Below are positions 50,764 through 59,302 of a DNA stretch of 64,000 nucleotides, in pieces. Below the pieces are notes generated by a model. It was not told the DNA's origin, searched no databases, and worked only from the letters and a program-made list of their open reading frames with translations. This DNA is from Leifsonia shinshuensis. Its GTDB lineage: Bacteria; Actinomycetota; Actinomycetes; Actinomycetales; Microbacteriaceae. The position numbers and the translations under genes are program-made. Each line of letters opens with the position of its first letter. Within the stretch, counting starts at the first letter, position 1. The stretch lies in assembly GCF_031456835.1 (NCBI RefSeq), contig NZ_JAVDVK010000001.1:1922001-1986000 (forward strand), given 5' to 3'.

Positions 50764-52479
50764 TCAGCCTCTCCCGTCTCGTCGGCGTGCATCCTCCTGC
50801 TCGGCCACCACCGCGCGGTGGATGTTGCCGTGGATGTGGTCGGCGCCGATCCGGGCGAGCACCCCGTCCCGTTCGAGCACCGCCCGCGGCCCGGGCTTCA
50901 CGCGGGTCAGCCGGAGCTCGACTCCCGCATCCTGAACCAGGGTGACGATGTCGTCGAGCGCGGATGCGCCCTGGGAGTCGATGAAGTCGATGCCTTCGCA
51001 GTCCAGCACGATGCCGGTGAGGTCGGGGTTGGACTGGATGATGTCGCGGAGGCGGTCCTCGAGCGCGTCCGCCGTCGCGAAGAACAGGCCGCCGTCGAAC
51101 CGGAGCACCGCCACATCCGGCACCACCTCGTCGTCGGGATGCTCGTCCGCCTCGCGGAACACCTGCGTGCCGCGCTCCCGTCCGAGGATGGGCATGTCCG
51201 GGTGGGTGGCGACGGCCACCAGCCACAGCAGCGAGAGCCCGATGCCGATGACGACGCCTGCGAGCACCCCGAACACGAGCGTGCCGAGGAGTGCGATGAT
51301 CGCGATCCAGAAGTCGGTCTTCTTCACCCGGAAGAGCCGCCGCATCTCGGGGAAGTCCATCATGCCCATGACCACGGCCTCGATGATCAGCGCCCCGAGC
51401 ACGGCCTTCGGCAGGTTCGAGAAGAGCGGCGCGAGGAACAGCAGCGTCAGCAGGACGGTGACGCCGGACGTCAGGGAGGCGAGGCCGCTGCGCGCTCCGG
51501 ACCGGTCGTTGAGCGAGCTCGCCGAGAGGCTGGTCGAGACCGGCATCCCCTGGAAGAACCCCGCCGTGATGTTCGCCAGGGACTGGGCCACCGACTCCTG
51601 GTTGATGTCGATCTGGTAGCGATGCTTCGCGGCGAACGTGCGGGCGTCGCCCGCCGTCTGCGAGAAGCCGATCAGCACCAGCGCGACCGCGGCGACCGCG
51701 ACGGTCCCCGCGTGGTCCCACAGCTGCGCGAGGTCAGGGACCTTCGGCACGGGCAGCCCCCGCGGCACGTCGCCGACGAGGGCGACGCCCTTCGCCCCGA
51801 GGTCGAAGACCGCGGCCGCGACGAGGCCGCCCACGACGAGCACCAGCGCCCCGGGCACCCGCGGCGCGATGGCGCGCAGACCGAAGACGACCACCAGCGA
51901 CACGATGGCGACGAGGACCGTGGTGCGGTGCGCATCCCCCAGCGTCCCCAGCCACGACCAGAACTCCTGGATCGGGTTCGCACCCTCCGCCTCGGTGCCG
52001 GTCAGGCGGGGCAGCTCGCCGATGACGACGTCGATGGCGGCGCCGAAGAGGAAACCGGTGACCACCGCGCGCGAGAGGAACTGGGCGATCCACCCCAGCC
52101 GGAAGATCGCGAGCAGGAGGAACAGGATGCCGGAGGCGAGCGTGATCCCGGCGACGAACGACGCGACCTCCTGCACCCCGCTGATGGATGCCGCCAGCAC
52201 GGCACTCGCGGCGACCGCCGCCAGCCCCGAACTCGGCCCCATCGAGATCTGCCTGCTGGTCCCGAAGATCGCGTAGACGATCGCGCCGGCCGCCGCCGCG
52301 TACAGGCCGTTCTGCAGCGGGACGCCGGCGATGCCCGCGTACCCGAGGTTCTTCGGCACGATGAGCGCCGCGACCGTGACGCCGGCGATCAGGTCGCCCC
52401 GCAGCCACGCACGGTTGTAGGAGCGGAGCTGGCCGACGATGGGCACCCGCCCCGGACCTGCCTTCCGCGTCCTGGGCAT
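50764..52479 (-). CDS. SulP-family anion transporter with STAS domain
   Basis: 571 residues. Membrane domain of about 12 helices, beginning LRGDLIAGVTVAALIVPKNLGYAGIAGVP and with GPSSGLAAVAASAVL, GFSQTAGDARTFA and GMPVSTSLSASSLNDRSGARS, then a cytoplasmic STAS domain (about 430-550, LDCEGIDFIDSQGASALDDI). It likely carries sulfate, bicarbonate or a dicarboxylate. No carbonic anhydrase is fused or adjacent. Stands alone. Confidence 0.93.
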   Translation of the reverse strand: MPRTRKAGPGRVPIVGQLRSYNRAWLRGDLIAGVTVAALIVPKNLGYAGIAGVPLQNGLYAAAAGAIVYAIFGTSRQISMGPSSGLAAVAASAVLAASISGVQEVASFVAGITLASGILFLLLAIFRLGWIAQFLSRAVVTGFLFGAAIDVVIGELPRLTGTEAEGANPIQEFWSWLGTLGDAHRTTVLVAIVSLVVVFGLRAIAPRVPGALVLVVGGLVAAAVFDLGAKGVALVGDVPRGLPVPKVPDLAQLWDHAGTVAVAAVALVLIGFSQTAGDARTFAAKHRYQIDINQESVAQSLANITAGFFQGMPVSTSLSASSLNDRSGARSGLASLTSGVTVLLTLLFLAPLFSNLPKAVLGALIIEAVVMGMMDFPEMRRLFRVKKTDFWIAIIALLGTLVFGVLAGVVIGIGLSLLWLVAVATHPDMPILGRERGTQVFREADEHPDDEVVPDVAVLRFDGGLFFATADALEDRLRDIIQSNPDLTGIVLDCEGIDFIDSQGASALDDIVTLVQDAGVELRLTRVKPGPRAVLERDGVLARIGADHIHGNIHRAVVAEQEDARRRDGRG

Positions 52480-52549
52480 GCGCCCGTCTTATCGCGTGCC
52501 GGGGGTGCGCGCATAGAGAGCGGGGGCCGTCTGTCGCTACAGTCGCCTC

Positions 52550-52852
52550 ATGACTGTGACGCAGCCCGGACGTGACGACCGCCGTAACCTCGTGGTCGCA
52601 CTGCTCGCGATCGGCACAACGACGACGCTCCTCGGGGTGGTCTTCGGCCTCGTCATGAAGACAGCCGCCGAGCAGACGAACGTCTCGAGCACGCTGGTCA
52701 CGCTCCCGGTGGGCGTGTACAAGCAGTACACCCAGCGCGCCTTCGTGCCGGACTACACCGGCCTCTGGATCGGACTCGTGGTCGCCGCGGTCGGCGCGCT
52801 CGTCCTCATCGCCGCACTCGTCGTTGCCCGGCGACGGACGCCGGCGGCCTGA
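52550..52852 (+). CDS. Hypothetical membrane protein, 100 residues
   Basis: Two membrane helices (about 14-36 and 71-94) flank a 35-residue outside loop NVSSTLVTLPVGVYKQYTQRAF; it starts with charged DDRRN and ends RRRTPAA. No family recognised. It precedes a RibD-type reductase gene by 20 bp, so the two may be co-transcribed. Confidence 0.65.
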   Translation: MTVTQPGRDDRRNLVVALLAIGTTTTLLGVVFGLVMKTAAEQTNVSSTLVTLPVGVYKQYTQRAFVPDYTGLWIGLVVAAVGALVLIAALVVARRRTPAA

Positions 52853-52872
52853 CGGTATCCGGGGGGAATCGC

Positions 52873-53436
52873 ATGGGCGCACTCATCTATCCGACCAACG
52901 TCAGCGTGGACGGCTACATCGAGGACGCGAGCGGCGCGTTCGACTGGATGCCCGTGCACGACGACGTGTTCGCGACGCACACCGAGCTGATGCGGTCCGC
53001 CGGCACCCTCCTGTACGGCCGGCGCCTGTACGAGGCCATGTCCGTGTGGGAGACCGACCCGGCGCTCGCGGAGCACTCGCCGGAGTTCGCCGGTTTCGCC
53101 GCCGCGTGGCGGGCGCCGGCCAAGGTCGTCTACTCGCGGACCCTCACGGGGGCGCCGACCGCAGACACCCGGATCGAGCGCGACTTCGACCCCGCCCAGG
53201 TGAGGGAGCTCAAGGCCGCCACCGACCGGGACCTGATCATCGGGGGCGCCGACCTCGCCGCCCAGGCGTTGGCCGCCGGGCTGGTGGATGAGGTCCAGCT
53301 GTACGTGCATCCGGTTTCGGTCGGCGGCGGCAAGCCCGGGCTCCCCACCGGTGCGCGCATCGACCTCGAGCTGATCGACGAGTGCCGGATCGGATCCAGC
53401 GGCGTCGTGCTGCTCCGCTACCGGCCCCGGGCGTGA
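52873..53436 (+). CDS. RibD-type dihydrofolate reductase-like protein
   Basis: 187 residues. IYPTNVSVDGYIEDASG, LLYGRRLYEAMSVWE, VVYSRTL and GADLAAQALAAGLVDEVQLYVHPVSVGGGK give the NADPH-binding RibD-C fold. GGGGGGAATC precedes ATG. Third gene of this family in the window and intact, so it might cover for the broken copy at 48 kb. Substrate unknown. Confidence 0.88.
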   Translation: MGALIYPTNVSVDGYIEDASGAFDWMPVHDDVFATHTELMRSAGTLLYGRRLYEAMSVWETDPALAEHSPEFAGFAAAWRAPAKVVYSRTLTGAPTADTRIERDFDPAQVRELKAATDRDLIIGGADLAAQALAAGLVDEVQLYVHPVSVGGGKPGLPTGARIDLELIDECRIGSSGVVLLRYRPRA

Positions 53437-53448
53437 CCGCGCCGGGCG

Positions 53449-53634
53449 TCAGCGATCCGAGATGTCGACCTCGACGCGATACTGCGGGGCACCGACGACG
53501 CCGCCCACTTCGACCCACGATCGCGTGATCGCGTAGTCCCGCGGCGCCGAGCTGGGCGGAGGGTTCTCGGAGATCACCCGTTTGAGCGCGTCGTCGAGAC
53601 TCTCGAGCGAGGTCGCTTCGGCTTTGGTGGACAT
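53449..53634 (-). CDS. Small hypothetical protein, 61 residues
   Basis: MSTKAEATSLESLDDALKRVISENPPPSSAPRDYAITRSWVEVGGVVGAPQYRVEVDISDR, given here in parts: helix DDALKRVISENPP, then strands ITRSWVEVGG and YRVEVDIS. It is short, soluble and resembles dodecin-size proteins, though without certain homology. Convergent with the preceding reductase gene (12-bp gap). Confidence 0.5.
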   Translation of the reverse strand: MSTKAEATSLESLDDALKRVISENPPPSSAPRDYAITRSWVEVGGVVGAPQYRVEVDISDR

Positions 53635-53760
53635 GAGTGCCTGCCTTCCCCGGCCCGGGCCCGAGCCGAACACGCGGCACCCTACGCGGCCCAGCGCCGA
53701 CGCGGCAAGGGCGAGCGCCCCTCGACGCCCTGCTCGCCTTCGACCGGACGCGGGCAGACA

Positions 53761-54318
53761 ATGGTCGCCGTGGGCACCACCGTCGAGGTCGTCCCGGCCG
53801 CCGGGCGGTGGTCGGAGGTCCGCACGCTGTTCGGGCGCGCGGGCGCTTCCAACGGGTGCTGGTGCCAGTACTGGCTGATCGGATCCGAGTACCACCGCCG
53901 CGACCGCGACACCAACCGCGCGGCTCTGCACGCTCAGGTGGATGCGGCCTCCGCCGGGCTCGTGGCGCTGAGCGGCGACGAACCGGTGGGCTGGGCGCGG
54001 CTCACGCCGAGATCGGGGCTGGCCTACCTCACCGGCAGATTCACCACCTACGAGTTCTCGGAAGACGAGCCGCTGTCCCTCCCCTGCTTCTACATCGCGC
54101 GGCGCGCGCGCAGTGCGGGCGTCATGACGGCCTTGATCGAAGGCGCGATGGCCGAGGCGAGGCGGGTCGACGCATCCCTCGAGGCCTACCCGATCGATCC
54201 CACCGCCACGGGCGCGACGACGAACCGTTTCTCGGGCGTGCTGCCGGCCTTCATGGCGCTCGGCTTCGCCGAGGTCGGGAGGCTGTCACGCGATCGCGCG
54301 GTCGTCCGCTGGCGCTGA
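53761..54318 (+). CDS. GNAT-family acetyltransferase
   Basis: 185 residues. FGRAGASNGCWCQYWLIG at the N-terminus, ALSGDEPVGWARLTPRSG, then FYIARRARSAGVMTALIEGAMAEARR, and the late FMALGFAEVGR fit the GNAT fold with a variant acetyl-CoA loop (ARRARSAGV). No strong ribosome site at ATG 53761. It lies 29 bp before the phosphotransferase gene. Confidence 0.8.
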   Translation: MVAVGTTVEVVPAAGRWSEVRTLFGRAGASNGCWCQYWLIGSEYHRRDRDTNRAALHAQVDAASAGLVALSGDEPVGWARLTPRSGLAYLTGRFTTYEFSEDEPLSLPCFYIARRARSAGVMTALIEGAMAEARRVDASLEAYPIDPTATGATTNRFSGVLPAFMALGFAEVGRLSRDRAVVRWR

Positions 54319-54347
54319 CAACCGAACCGCTGCGGCAGGATGGAGGG

Positions 54348-55424
54348 ATGGGTCGCGCACAGCCAGACAGCCGGGAGGCCGCCGTTGTCGCGATGCTCGG
54401 GGGCGACGTGGTCGCGCTGGGCCCGATCCGGGAGACCCCGCTCGACTACGACGCCTTCTTCGCGCACCGCGAGCTGAGCCGCCTCGACGGCGAAGCGGTC
54501 GTCGACGGCGAGCGCCGGACATGGTCGCTGATCGAGAAGCGCACCGAGGGTCCGCACCTCGCCGCGCCGTACCTGTACGGCAACGGTGTCCGCGAGCTGG
54601 ACGCCTATCGCTCGGGCCTCTTCGACGACATGCCCGATCACATCCACGCCCCCAGCGCCTCCGGCACACTGCTCGAGGCCGACGGCGCGATCACACTCTG
54701 GATCGAGGATGTGCGGCACGAAGGCCCCCGACCGTTGGATGCGGAGGCGGTCCTCACCGCCGCACGTGACCTCGGCAGCATGAACGGCCACTGGCACGGT
54801 CACCCGGCCGACGAGCCCTGGTTGTTCCGGGGATGGATCGACCGGCACGGCCAACCGGAGGCGGTCGAGCGCGGACTCGCCACCGTGCGGCGCGCGCATC
54901 CCGAAGCCGTCGCCCGGTTCGGGGACCGGCTCTCCGACATCGAGCGGCTGATCCTCGCGCAGTCGCGGGTGCGCGCGGTGCTCGAGTCCCTTCCGCACAC
55001 CCTGTGCCACCACGACGCCGTCGGCGCGAACGTGTTCCGCACCGCCTCCGCGACCGTGCTCATCGACTGGGAGTCCGTCGGGCCGGGCACGGTGGGCGCC
55101 GATCTCGCCTCGCTGCTGTTCTCTCCGCGCCGGGGCGACGCATCGGTTCACGTGATCACGTCCGTGCTCGACGAAGCGATCCAGGCCTACGTCGACGGCT
55201 TCCGCGAGCAGGTCCCCGCCGTCTCCCCCGCTGAGATCCGGCGAGGGGTGGATGCGGCGATCGCCCTGCGCTGGAAGCTCGCCGTGGACGTGATCGCCGG
55301 CCTCGAGTCGGGCGATCCGCCCCGCCGGGGCAGCCTGCCGGACGAGCCGCCGGAGACGGCCCGGGAGGAACTGATCGAGCTCGTCGGCGTGCTCCTCGCC
55401 TCGGCGGACCGCACGCTCGGCTGA
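54348..55424 (+). CDS. Aminoglycoside phosphotransferase-like kinase
   Basis: 358 residues, protein-kinase-like fold. Catalytic loop LCHHDAVGANVF (about 222-233) fits the H-x-D-x4-N pattern, and VLIDWESVGPG supplies the metal-binding aspartate. An N-terminal lysine is in IEKRTEG. No resistance function can be claimed; many such APH-family proteins phosphorylate small metabolites. GGAGG precedes ATG. The frame is open upstream in the GNAT gene as a shadow only. Confidence 0.82.
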   Translation: MGRAQPDSREAAVVAMLGGDVVALGPIRETPLDYDAFFAHRELSRLDGEAVVDGERRTWSLIEKRTEGPHLAAPYLYGNGVRELDAYRSGLFDDMPDHIHAPSASGTLLEADGAITLWIEDVRHEGPRPLDAEAVLTAARDLGSMNGHWHGHPADEPWLFRGWIDRHGQPEAVERGLATVRRAHPEAVARFGDRLSDIERLILAQSRVRAVLESLPHTLCHHDAVGANVFRTASATVLIDWESVGPGTVGADLASLLFSPRRGDASVHVITSVLDEAIQAYVDGFREQVPAVSPAEIRRGVDAAIALRWKLAVDVIAGLESGDPPRRGSLPDEPPETAREELIELVGVLLASADRTLG

Positions 55425-55434
55425 CCGGACCGAC

Positions 55435-56037
55435 TCAGAGCGCCGTCGAGGCGCCGAGCCCGTCGGCCGCGGCGCGCATCGCGGTCTCCGCGCTCGCCAC
55501 GGTGATGAGCGAGTTGCCCGCGACGATGTGGAGGCCGTAGGCGTCCTCCAGAGCGACCAGGTTCATGGCCAGCGTCTCGACCGGGAGAACGGGCGCGAAG
55601 ACCCCCGCCGCCATCCCGCGTTCGAGGATGCCCGTGTAGGTGGCGAGCTGGCGCCGGTACATCTGCTCGACCAGCTCGTCGTGCAGCGTCGAGGTGCCCG
55701 CCAGCACGTCGAACTCGTACAGCAGGCGCATGAGCGCGTCGTCGGGTCCGCTCGGGAGGCCCTCGCGGATGGCGGCGGCCAGCTGGAGCTGCGGCTCCGG
55801 GATCGCGGCGACAACAGCGTCCCGGTGGTCGCAGAAGCGCTCGAGACCGGCGCGGTGCGCCTCCACCAGCAGCTGGTCGAGGTCGTCGTAGTAGTACAGG
55901 ATCGCGCCGCGCGTCAGGCCGGCCTTCGCGGCGACATCGGCGAGCGAGAGGGACCGGAGCCCGCGCTCGCCCACAGCGCTGAGGGCGGCCTCGATGAGGT
56001 CGGCGCGCCGCTCCTCCTGCTTGCGGGGTCGGGCCAT
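55435..56037 (-). CDS. TetR-family transcriptional regulator
   Basis: 200 residues. HTH (about 10-55): RRADLIEAALSAVGERGLRSLSLADVAAKAGLTRGAILYYYDDLDQLL. Helical ligand domain. Divergent from the amidohydrolase-permease pair, with a perfect 12-bp palindrome between, so it probably represses them. Confidence 0.92.
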   Translation of the reverse strand: MARPRKQEERRADLIEAALSAVGERGLRSLSLADVAAKAGLTRGAILYYYDDLDQLLVEAHRAGLERFCDHRDAVVAAIPEPQLQLAAAIREGLPSGPDDALMRLLYEFDVLAGTSTLHDELVEQMYRRQLATYTGILERGMAAGVFAPVLPVETLAMNLVALEDAYGLHIVAGNSLITVASAETAMRAAADGLGASTAL

Positions 56038-56106
56038 GCCTCGACCCTACCGGCGTCCGCAGCGCCGCACGCTTGACACCCCTCGACGGCCCGTGCCACA
56101 CTTCAG

Positions 56107-56136
56107 GAATTCTTTGACGCTTGTGTCAAAGAATTC
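56107..56136. promoter_or_regulatory. Perfect palindrome, TetR operator
   Basis: GAATTCTTTGAC (56107-56118), spacer GCTTGT, GTCAAAGAATTC (56125-56136): 12-bp arms without mismatch. It lies 10 bp before the amidohydrolase ATG and 70 bp from the TetR ATG. Such perfect dyads with a TTTGAC/GTCAAA core are good TetR sites; it would block the amidohydrolase operon. Confidence 0.75.
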
Positions 56137-56146
56137 ATCACCGTCG

Positions 56147-57847
56147 ATGGGAACCACCGTGACCGCACCGCAGACCACCGATCTCCTCCTCACCGGAGCC
56201 CGCGTCCGCACGTTCGACGACGCGCGGCCGTGGGCCGAGGCGGTCGGTGTGACGGACGGCCGCATCACCTACGTCGGATCCGCGGCCGACGCGCCCGCTG
56301 CACGCGAGACACGCGACCTCACCGGGGCGCTCGTCACCCCTGGGATCATCGACAGCCACAACCACCTGCTGCTCGGCTTCGACCCCGACGCGGTCAGCCT
56401 GGAAGGCGCAGAGACGCTGGACGAGGTGCGGCGCCGCATCCACGACCTCGCCGAGCGCCGCCCCGACCTCGACTGGATCTGCGCCGAGAACGCGGTGTAC
56501 TCGATCGTGCCCGGCCGCCGTCCCAACGCGGCCGACCTCGCGGGCCTCAGCGACCGCCCCATCTTCGTGACCACCTACGACCAGCACTCCGTCTGGCTCA
56601 ATGACGCCGCGCTCCGCGCGCTCGGGATCGCGGCCGGTGGCGACATCCCCTGGGGCCGCCCCGAGCGGGACGAGCGCGGCGAGCCGACCGGCTGGGTCAC
56701 CGACTTCTACACCAGCGCGATGACCCGGGCCGGACTCGCCGGCCTGCAGCGCGACATCCCGATGTACTCGCCCGAGCGCCGCTACCGGAAGCTGCTCGGG
56801 AGCCTGGCGCTCGCGACCGCCAGCGGAATCACCACGGTCGTCGAGCCTCAGGTGCCGCTCGCCGAGATCGGCCTGCTCGACCGTGCGAGGGATGCGGGCC
56901 TGCTGTCGTCGCGGGTCATCGCGGCGCTCTTCCACCCGATCGACGCGGACGGCGCCTTCCGCCGCGACCTCCGGGACGCCGTCGACGGCGCCACCACCAG
57001 CGACCTGCTGCGCTTCGGCCCGGTGAAGCTGTACGCGGACGACGTGATCGAGCCGCACACCGCGTGGATGCTCGACGACTACGCCAACCGGCCCGGCCAC
57101 CGCGGGCATCCGTCCGCGCCGGTCGGCGAGCTGACCCGCATCGTCACGGAGCTCGACCGGCTCGGCTTCCAGACCCACACGCACGCGACGGGAGACGGCG
57201 GCATCCGCCTCGCCCTCGACGCGATCGAGGCGGCGGCGCGCACCAACGGCACCCGCGACCGGCGGCACGGGATCGTGCACGTCGAGTGCCTCGACCCGGC
57301 CGATCTGCCGCGATTCGGCTCCCTCGGCGTCACGGCCGCGATGCAGCCGCGGCACTGCTCCCCCGACCTCGTCGCCGGCACGTGGATGGACAACATCGGC
57401 GAGCAGCGCTGGGACCGCGCCTGGCGCATCCGGTCGCTCATGGCCTCCGGCGCCCACGTCGCGCTGTCCAGTGACTGGCAGGTCGGCGAGATGGATCCGC
57501 TCGTCGGCCTGTACTCGGCGCTCACGCGCGCCGGCCTCGACGGCAGCGACGCCTGGACCCCCGACGAGCGCATCGGGCTCGACGACGCCCTGCGCGGCTA
57601 CACGCGCGAGGGCGCCTGGGCGTGGCACGCGGAGGACGACCTCGGCGTCCTCCGTGTCGGCGCGCGGGCCGACCTGGTCGCGTGGTCGGCCGACCTCTAC
57701 GAGCACGAATCCGACCCGGCGGCGCTGCTCGAGCAGCGCGCCGAGCTCACCGTCGTCGGCGGTGCGATCGTCCACGACGCCGAACGCGACGCGCCCCTGC
57801 CCGAACAGCACGGCGCACTCGCCCACTCCGCCGCTGCAGCCCACTGA
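56147..57847 (+). CDS. YtcJ-like amidohydrolase
   Basis: About 566 residues. Metal-dependent TIM-barrel hydrolase: PGIIDSHNHLLLGF carries the HxH motif, THTHATGDGGI the two later His, HGIVHVECLD and the LSSDWQVGEMDPLVGLYSALTRAG aspartate region complete the YtcJ/N-substituted formamide deformylase-like pattern. ATG 56147 or GTG 56159 may start it. It forms an operon with the permease behind it and is likely repressed by the divergent TetR, suggesting uptake and hydrolysis of one amide or imide compound. Confidence 0.88.
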   Translation: MGTTVTAPQTTDLLLTGARVRTFDDARPWAEAVGVTDGRITYVGSAADAPAARETRDLTGALVTPGIIDSHNHLLLGFDPDAVSLEGAETLDEVRRRIHDLAERRPDLDWICAENAVYSIVPGRRPNAADLAGLSDRPIFVTTYDQHSVWLNDAALRALGIAAGGDIPWGRPERDERGEPTGWVTDFYTSAMTRAGLAGLQRDIPMYSPERRYRKLLGSLALATASGITTVVEPQVPLAEIGLLDRARDAGLLSSRVIAALFHPIDADGAFRRDLRDAVDGATTSDLLRFGPVKLYADDVIEPHTAWMLDDYANRPGHRGHPSAPVGELTRIVTELDRLGFQTHTHATGDGGIRLALDAIEAAARTNGTRDRRHGIVHVECLDPADLPRFGSLGVTAAMQPRHCSPDLVAGTWMDNIGEQRWDRAWRIRSLMASGAHVALSSDWQVGEMDPLVGLYSALTRAGLDGSDAWTPDERIGLDDALRGYTREGAWAWHAEDDLGVLRVGARADLVAWSADLYEHESDPAALLEQRAELTVVGGAIVHDAERDAPLPEQHGALAHSAAAAH

Positions 57848-57892
57848 CCGGCCGCGCCTCCCTCTCCCACCGTCGCGAAAGGACCCACCCGC

Positions 57893-59284
57893 ATGTCCGA
57901 GCTCGACCCCTCCATCGCCCCCGCCCGCTCCGCCGAGACGCCCGAAGACCTGCAGGCCACCGGCCTCCGCCGCAGTCTCACGCTGCGCCACATCGTCTTC
58001 CTGGGGCTCGCCTACATGGCGCCGCTCGCGGTGTTCGACACCTTCGGCATCGTCGCCGACATCACCAACGGCCATGTTCCGCTGTCGTATCTCCTCGTGC
58101 TCGTGGCCGTGCTCATCACGGCGCTCAGTTACGCCAAGATGGTGCGGTTCTACCCGCGCGCCGGCTCGGCGTACACGTACACGCGGGAGGCGATCAACCC
58201 GCACCTCGGCTTCCTCGTGGGATGGGCGGCCACGCTCGACTACCTCCTGCTGCCGATGATCAACGCCCTGCTGTCGGCGATCTACATGACGGCAGCCTTC
58301 CCGGACGTGCCGTCGTGGGTGTGGATCCTGTCCACCATCGTCGTCTGCACGGCGCTCAACCTCACCGGCGTCCGCATCGCGGCCAAGGTGAACGTCATCC
58401 TGGTCGTCATCCAGGTGGTCGTCGCGGTCGCGTTCGTGGCGCTCACGATCAAGAACATCGCGGAGGGCGCCAACGGGTCCGCCTTCTCGGTCGCGCCGTT
58501 CTTCGCGCCCGGGATCGACGCGGGCGCCATCGCGTCGGGTGCGGCCATCCTCGCGCTGTCGTTTCTCGGCTTCGACGCCGTCAGCACGCTCGCCGAGGAG
58601 GCGGAGCACCCGCGCCGCGACATCCCGCGCGCGATCCTCATCATCGTCGGCGTCGCCGGGCTGTTCTTCGTCAGCGTCACCTACGTCATGCAGGTCCTCT
58701 TCCCGGACGTCTCGGCCGTCGGCAACATCGTCGGCGCCTCACCGGAGATCGCGAAGTACATCGGCGGGGCCGCCTTCCAGGCCCTGTTCATCGGCGGCTA
58801 CATGGTCGCGGTGCTCGGCTGCGGCATCACGCAGCAGCTCAGCGCGGCGCGCCTCCTCTACGCGATGGGGCGCGACGGAGCACTTCCGCAGCGCTTCTTC
58901 GGCCGGCTGAACCGCGCCGGCGTACCGGCGGGCAACGTGCTGCTGATCGCCGCGCTGGGCTGCTCGGCGCTGTTCCTCGACCTCAGCCGCGCCGCATCCC
59001 TGATCAACTTCGGCGCCTTCGTCGCGTTCATCTTCGTGAACCTCTCGGTGATCTTCACCTACGTGCGGTTCGTCGAGGCGCGCGGCTGGCGGAAGACGAT
59101 CGGCTTCGTCGTGCTGCCCGCGCTCGGCGTCGCGATCAACGTCGCGCTGTGGTTCAGCCTGGAGCCGAGTGCGATGATCGTCGGCGCGGTCTGGGTGGCG
59201 ATCGGCGCCGGCTACCTTTTGTGGCGCACGCGGTTCTTCCGGGAGGCGCCTCCCGCGCTCAGCGGTCCGGCCGACGAGCTCTGA
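57893..59284 (+). CDS. APC-family amino acid/amine permease
   Basis: 463 residues with 12 hydrophobic helices. IVFLGLAYMAPLAVFDTFG, YPRAGSAYTYTREAINPHLGFLVGW, and the FLGFDAVSTLAEEAEHPRRDIPRAI region are marks of the amino acid-polyamine-organocation superfamily. AAAGGA precedes ATG; 45 bp after the amidohydrolase. Likely brings in that enzyme's substrate. Specificity unknown. Confidence 0.92.
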   Translation: MSELDPSIAPARSAETPEDLQATGLRRSLTLRHIVFLGLAYMAPLAVFDTFGIVADITNGHVPLSYLLVLVAVLITALSYAKMVRFYPRAGSAYTYTREAINPHLGFLVGWAATLDYLLLPMINALLSAIYMTAAFPDVPSWVWILSTIVVCTALNLTGVRIAAKVNVILVVIQVVVAVAFVALTIKNIAEGANGSAFSVAPFFAPGIDAGAIASGAAILALSFLGFDAVSTLAEEAEHPRRDIPRAILIIVGVAGLFFVSVTYVMQVLFPDVSAVGNIVGASPEIAKYIGGAAFQALFIGGYMVAVLGCGITQQLSAARLLYAMGRDGALPQRFFGRLNRAGVPAGNVLLIAALGCSALFLDLSRAASLINFGAFVAFIFVNLSVIFTYVRFVEARGWRKTIGFVVLPALGVAINVALWFSLEPSAMIVGAVWVAIGAGYLLWRTRFFREAPPALSGPADEL

Positions 59285-59302
59285 CCGACGCCCCGACCCG
59301 GC

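Noticed and set aside
54348..55424. Calling the APH-like protein an antibiotic-resistance enzyme
   Set aside because: Only the general kinase motifs are visible; nothing points to aminoglycoside binding.
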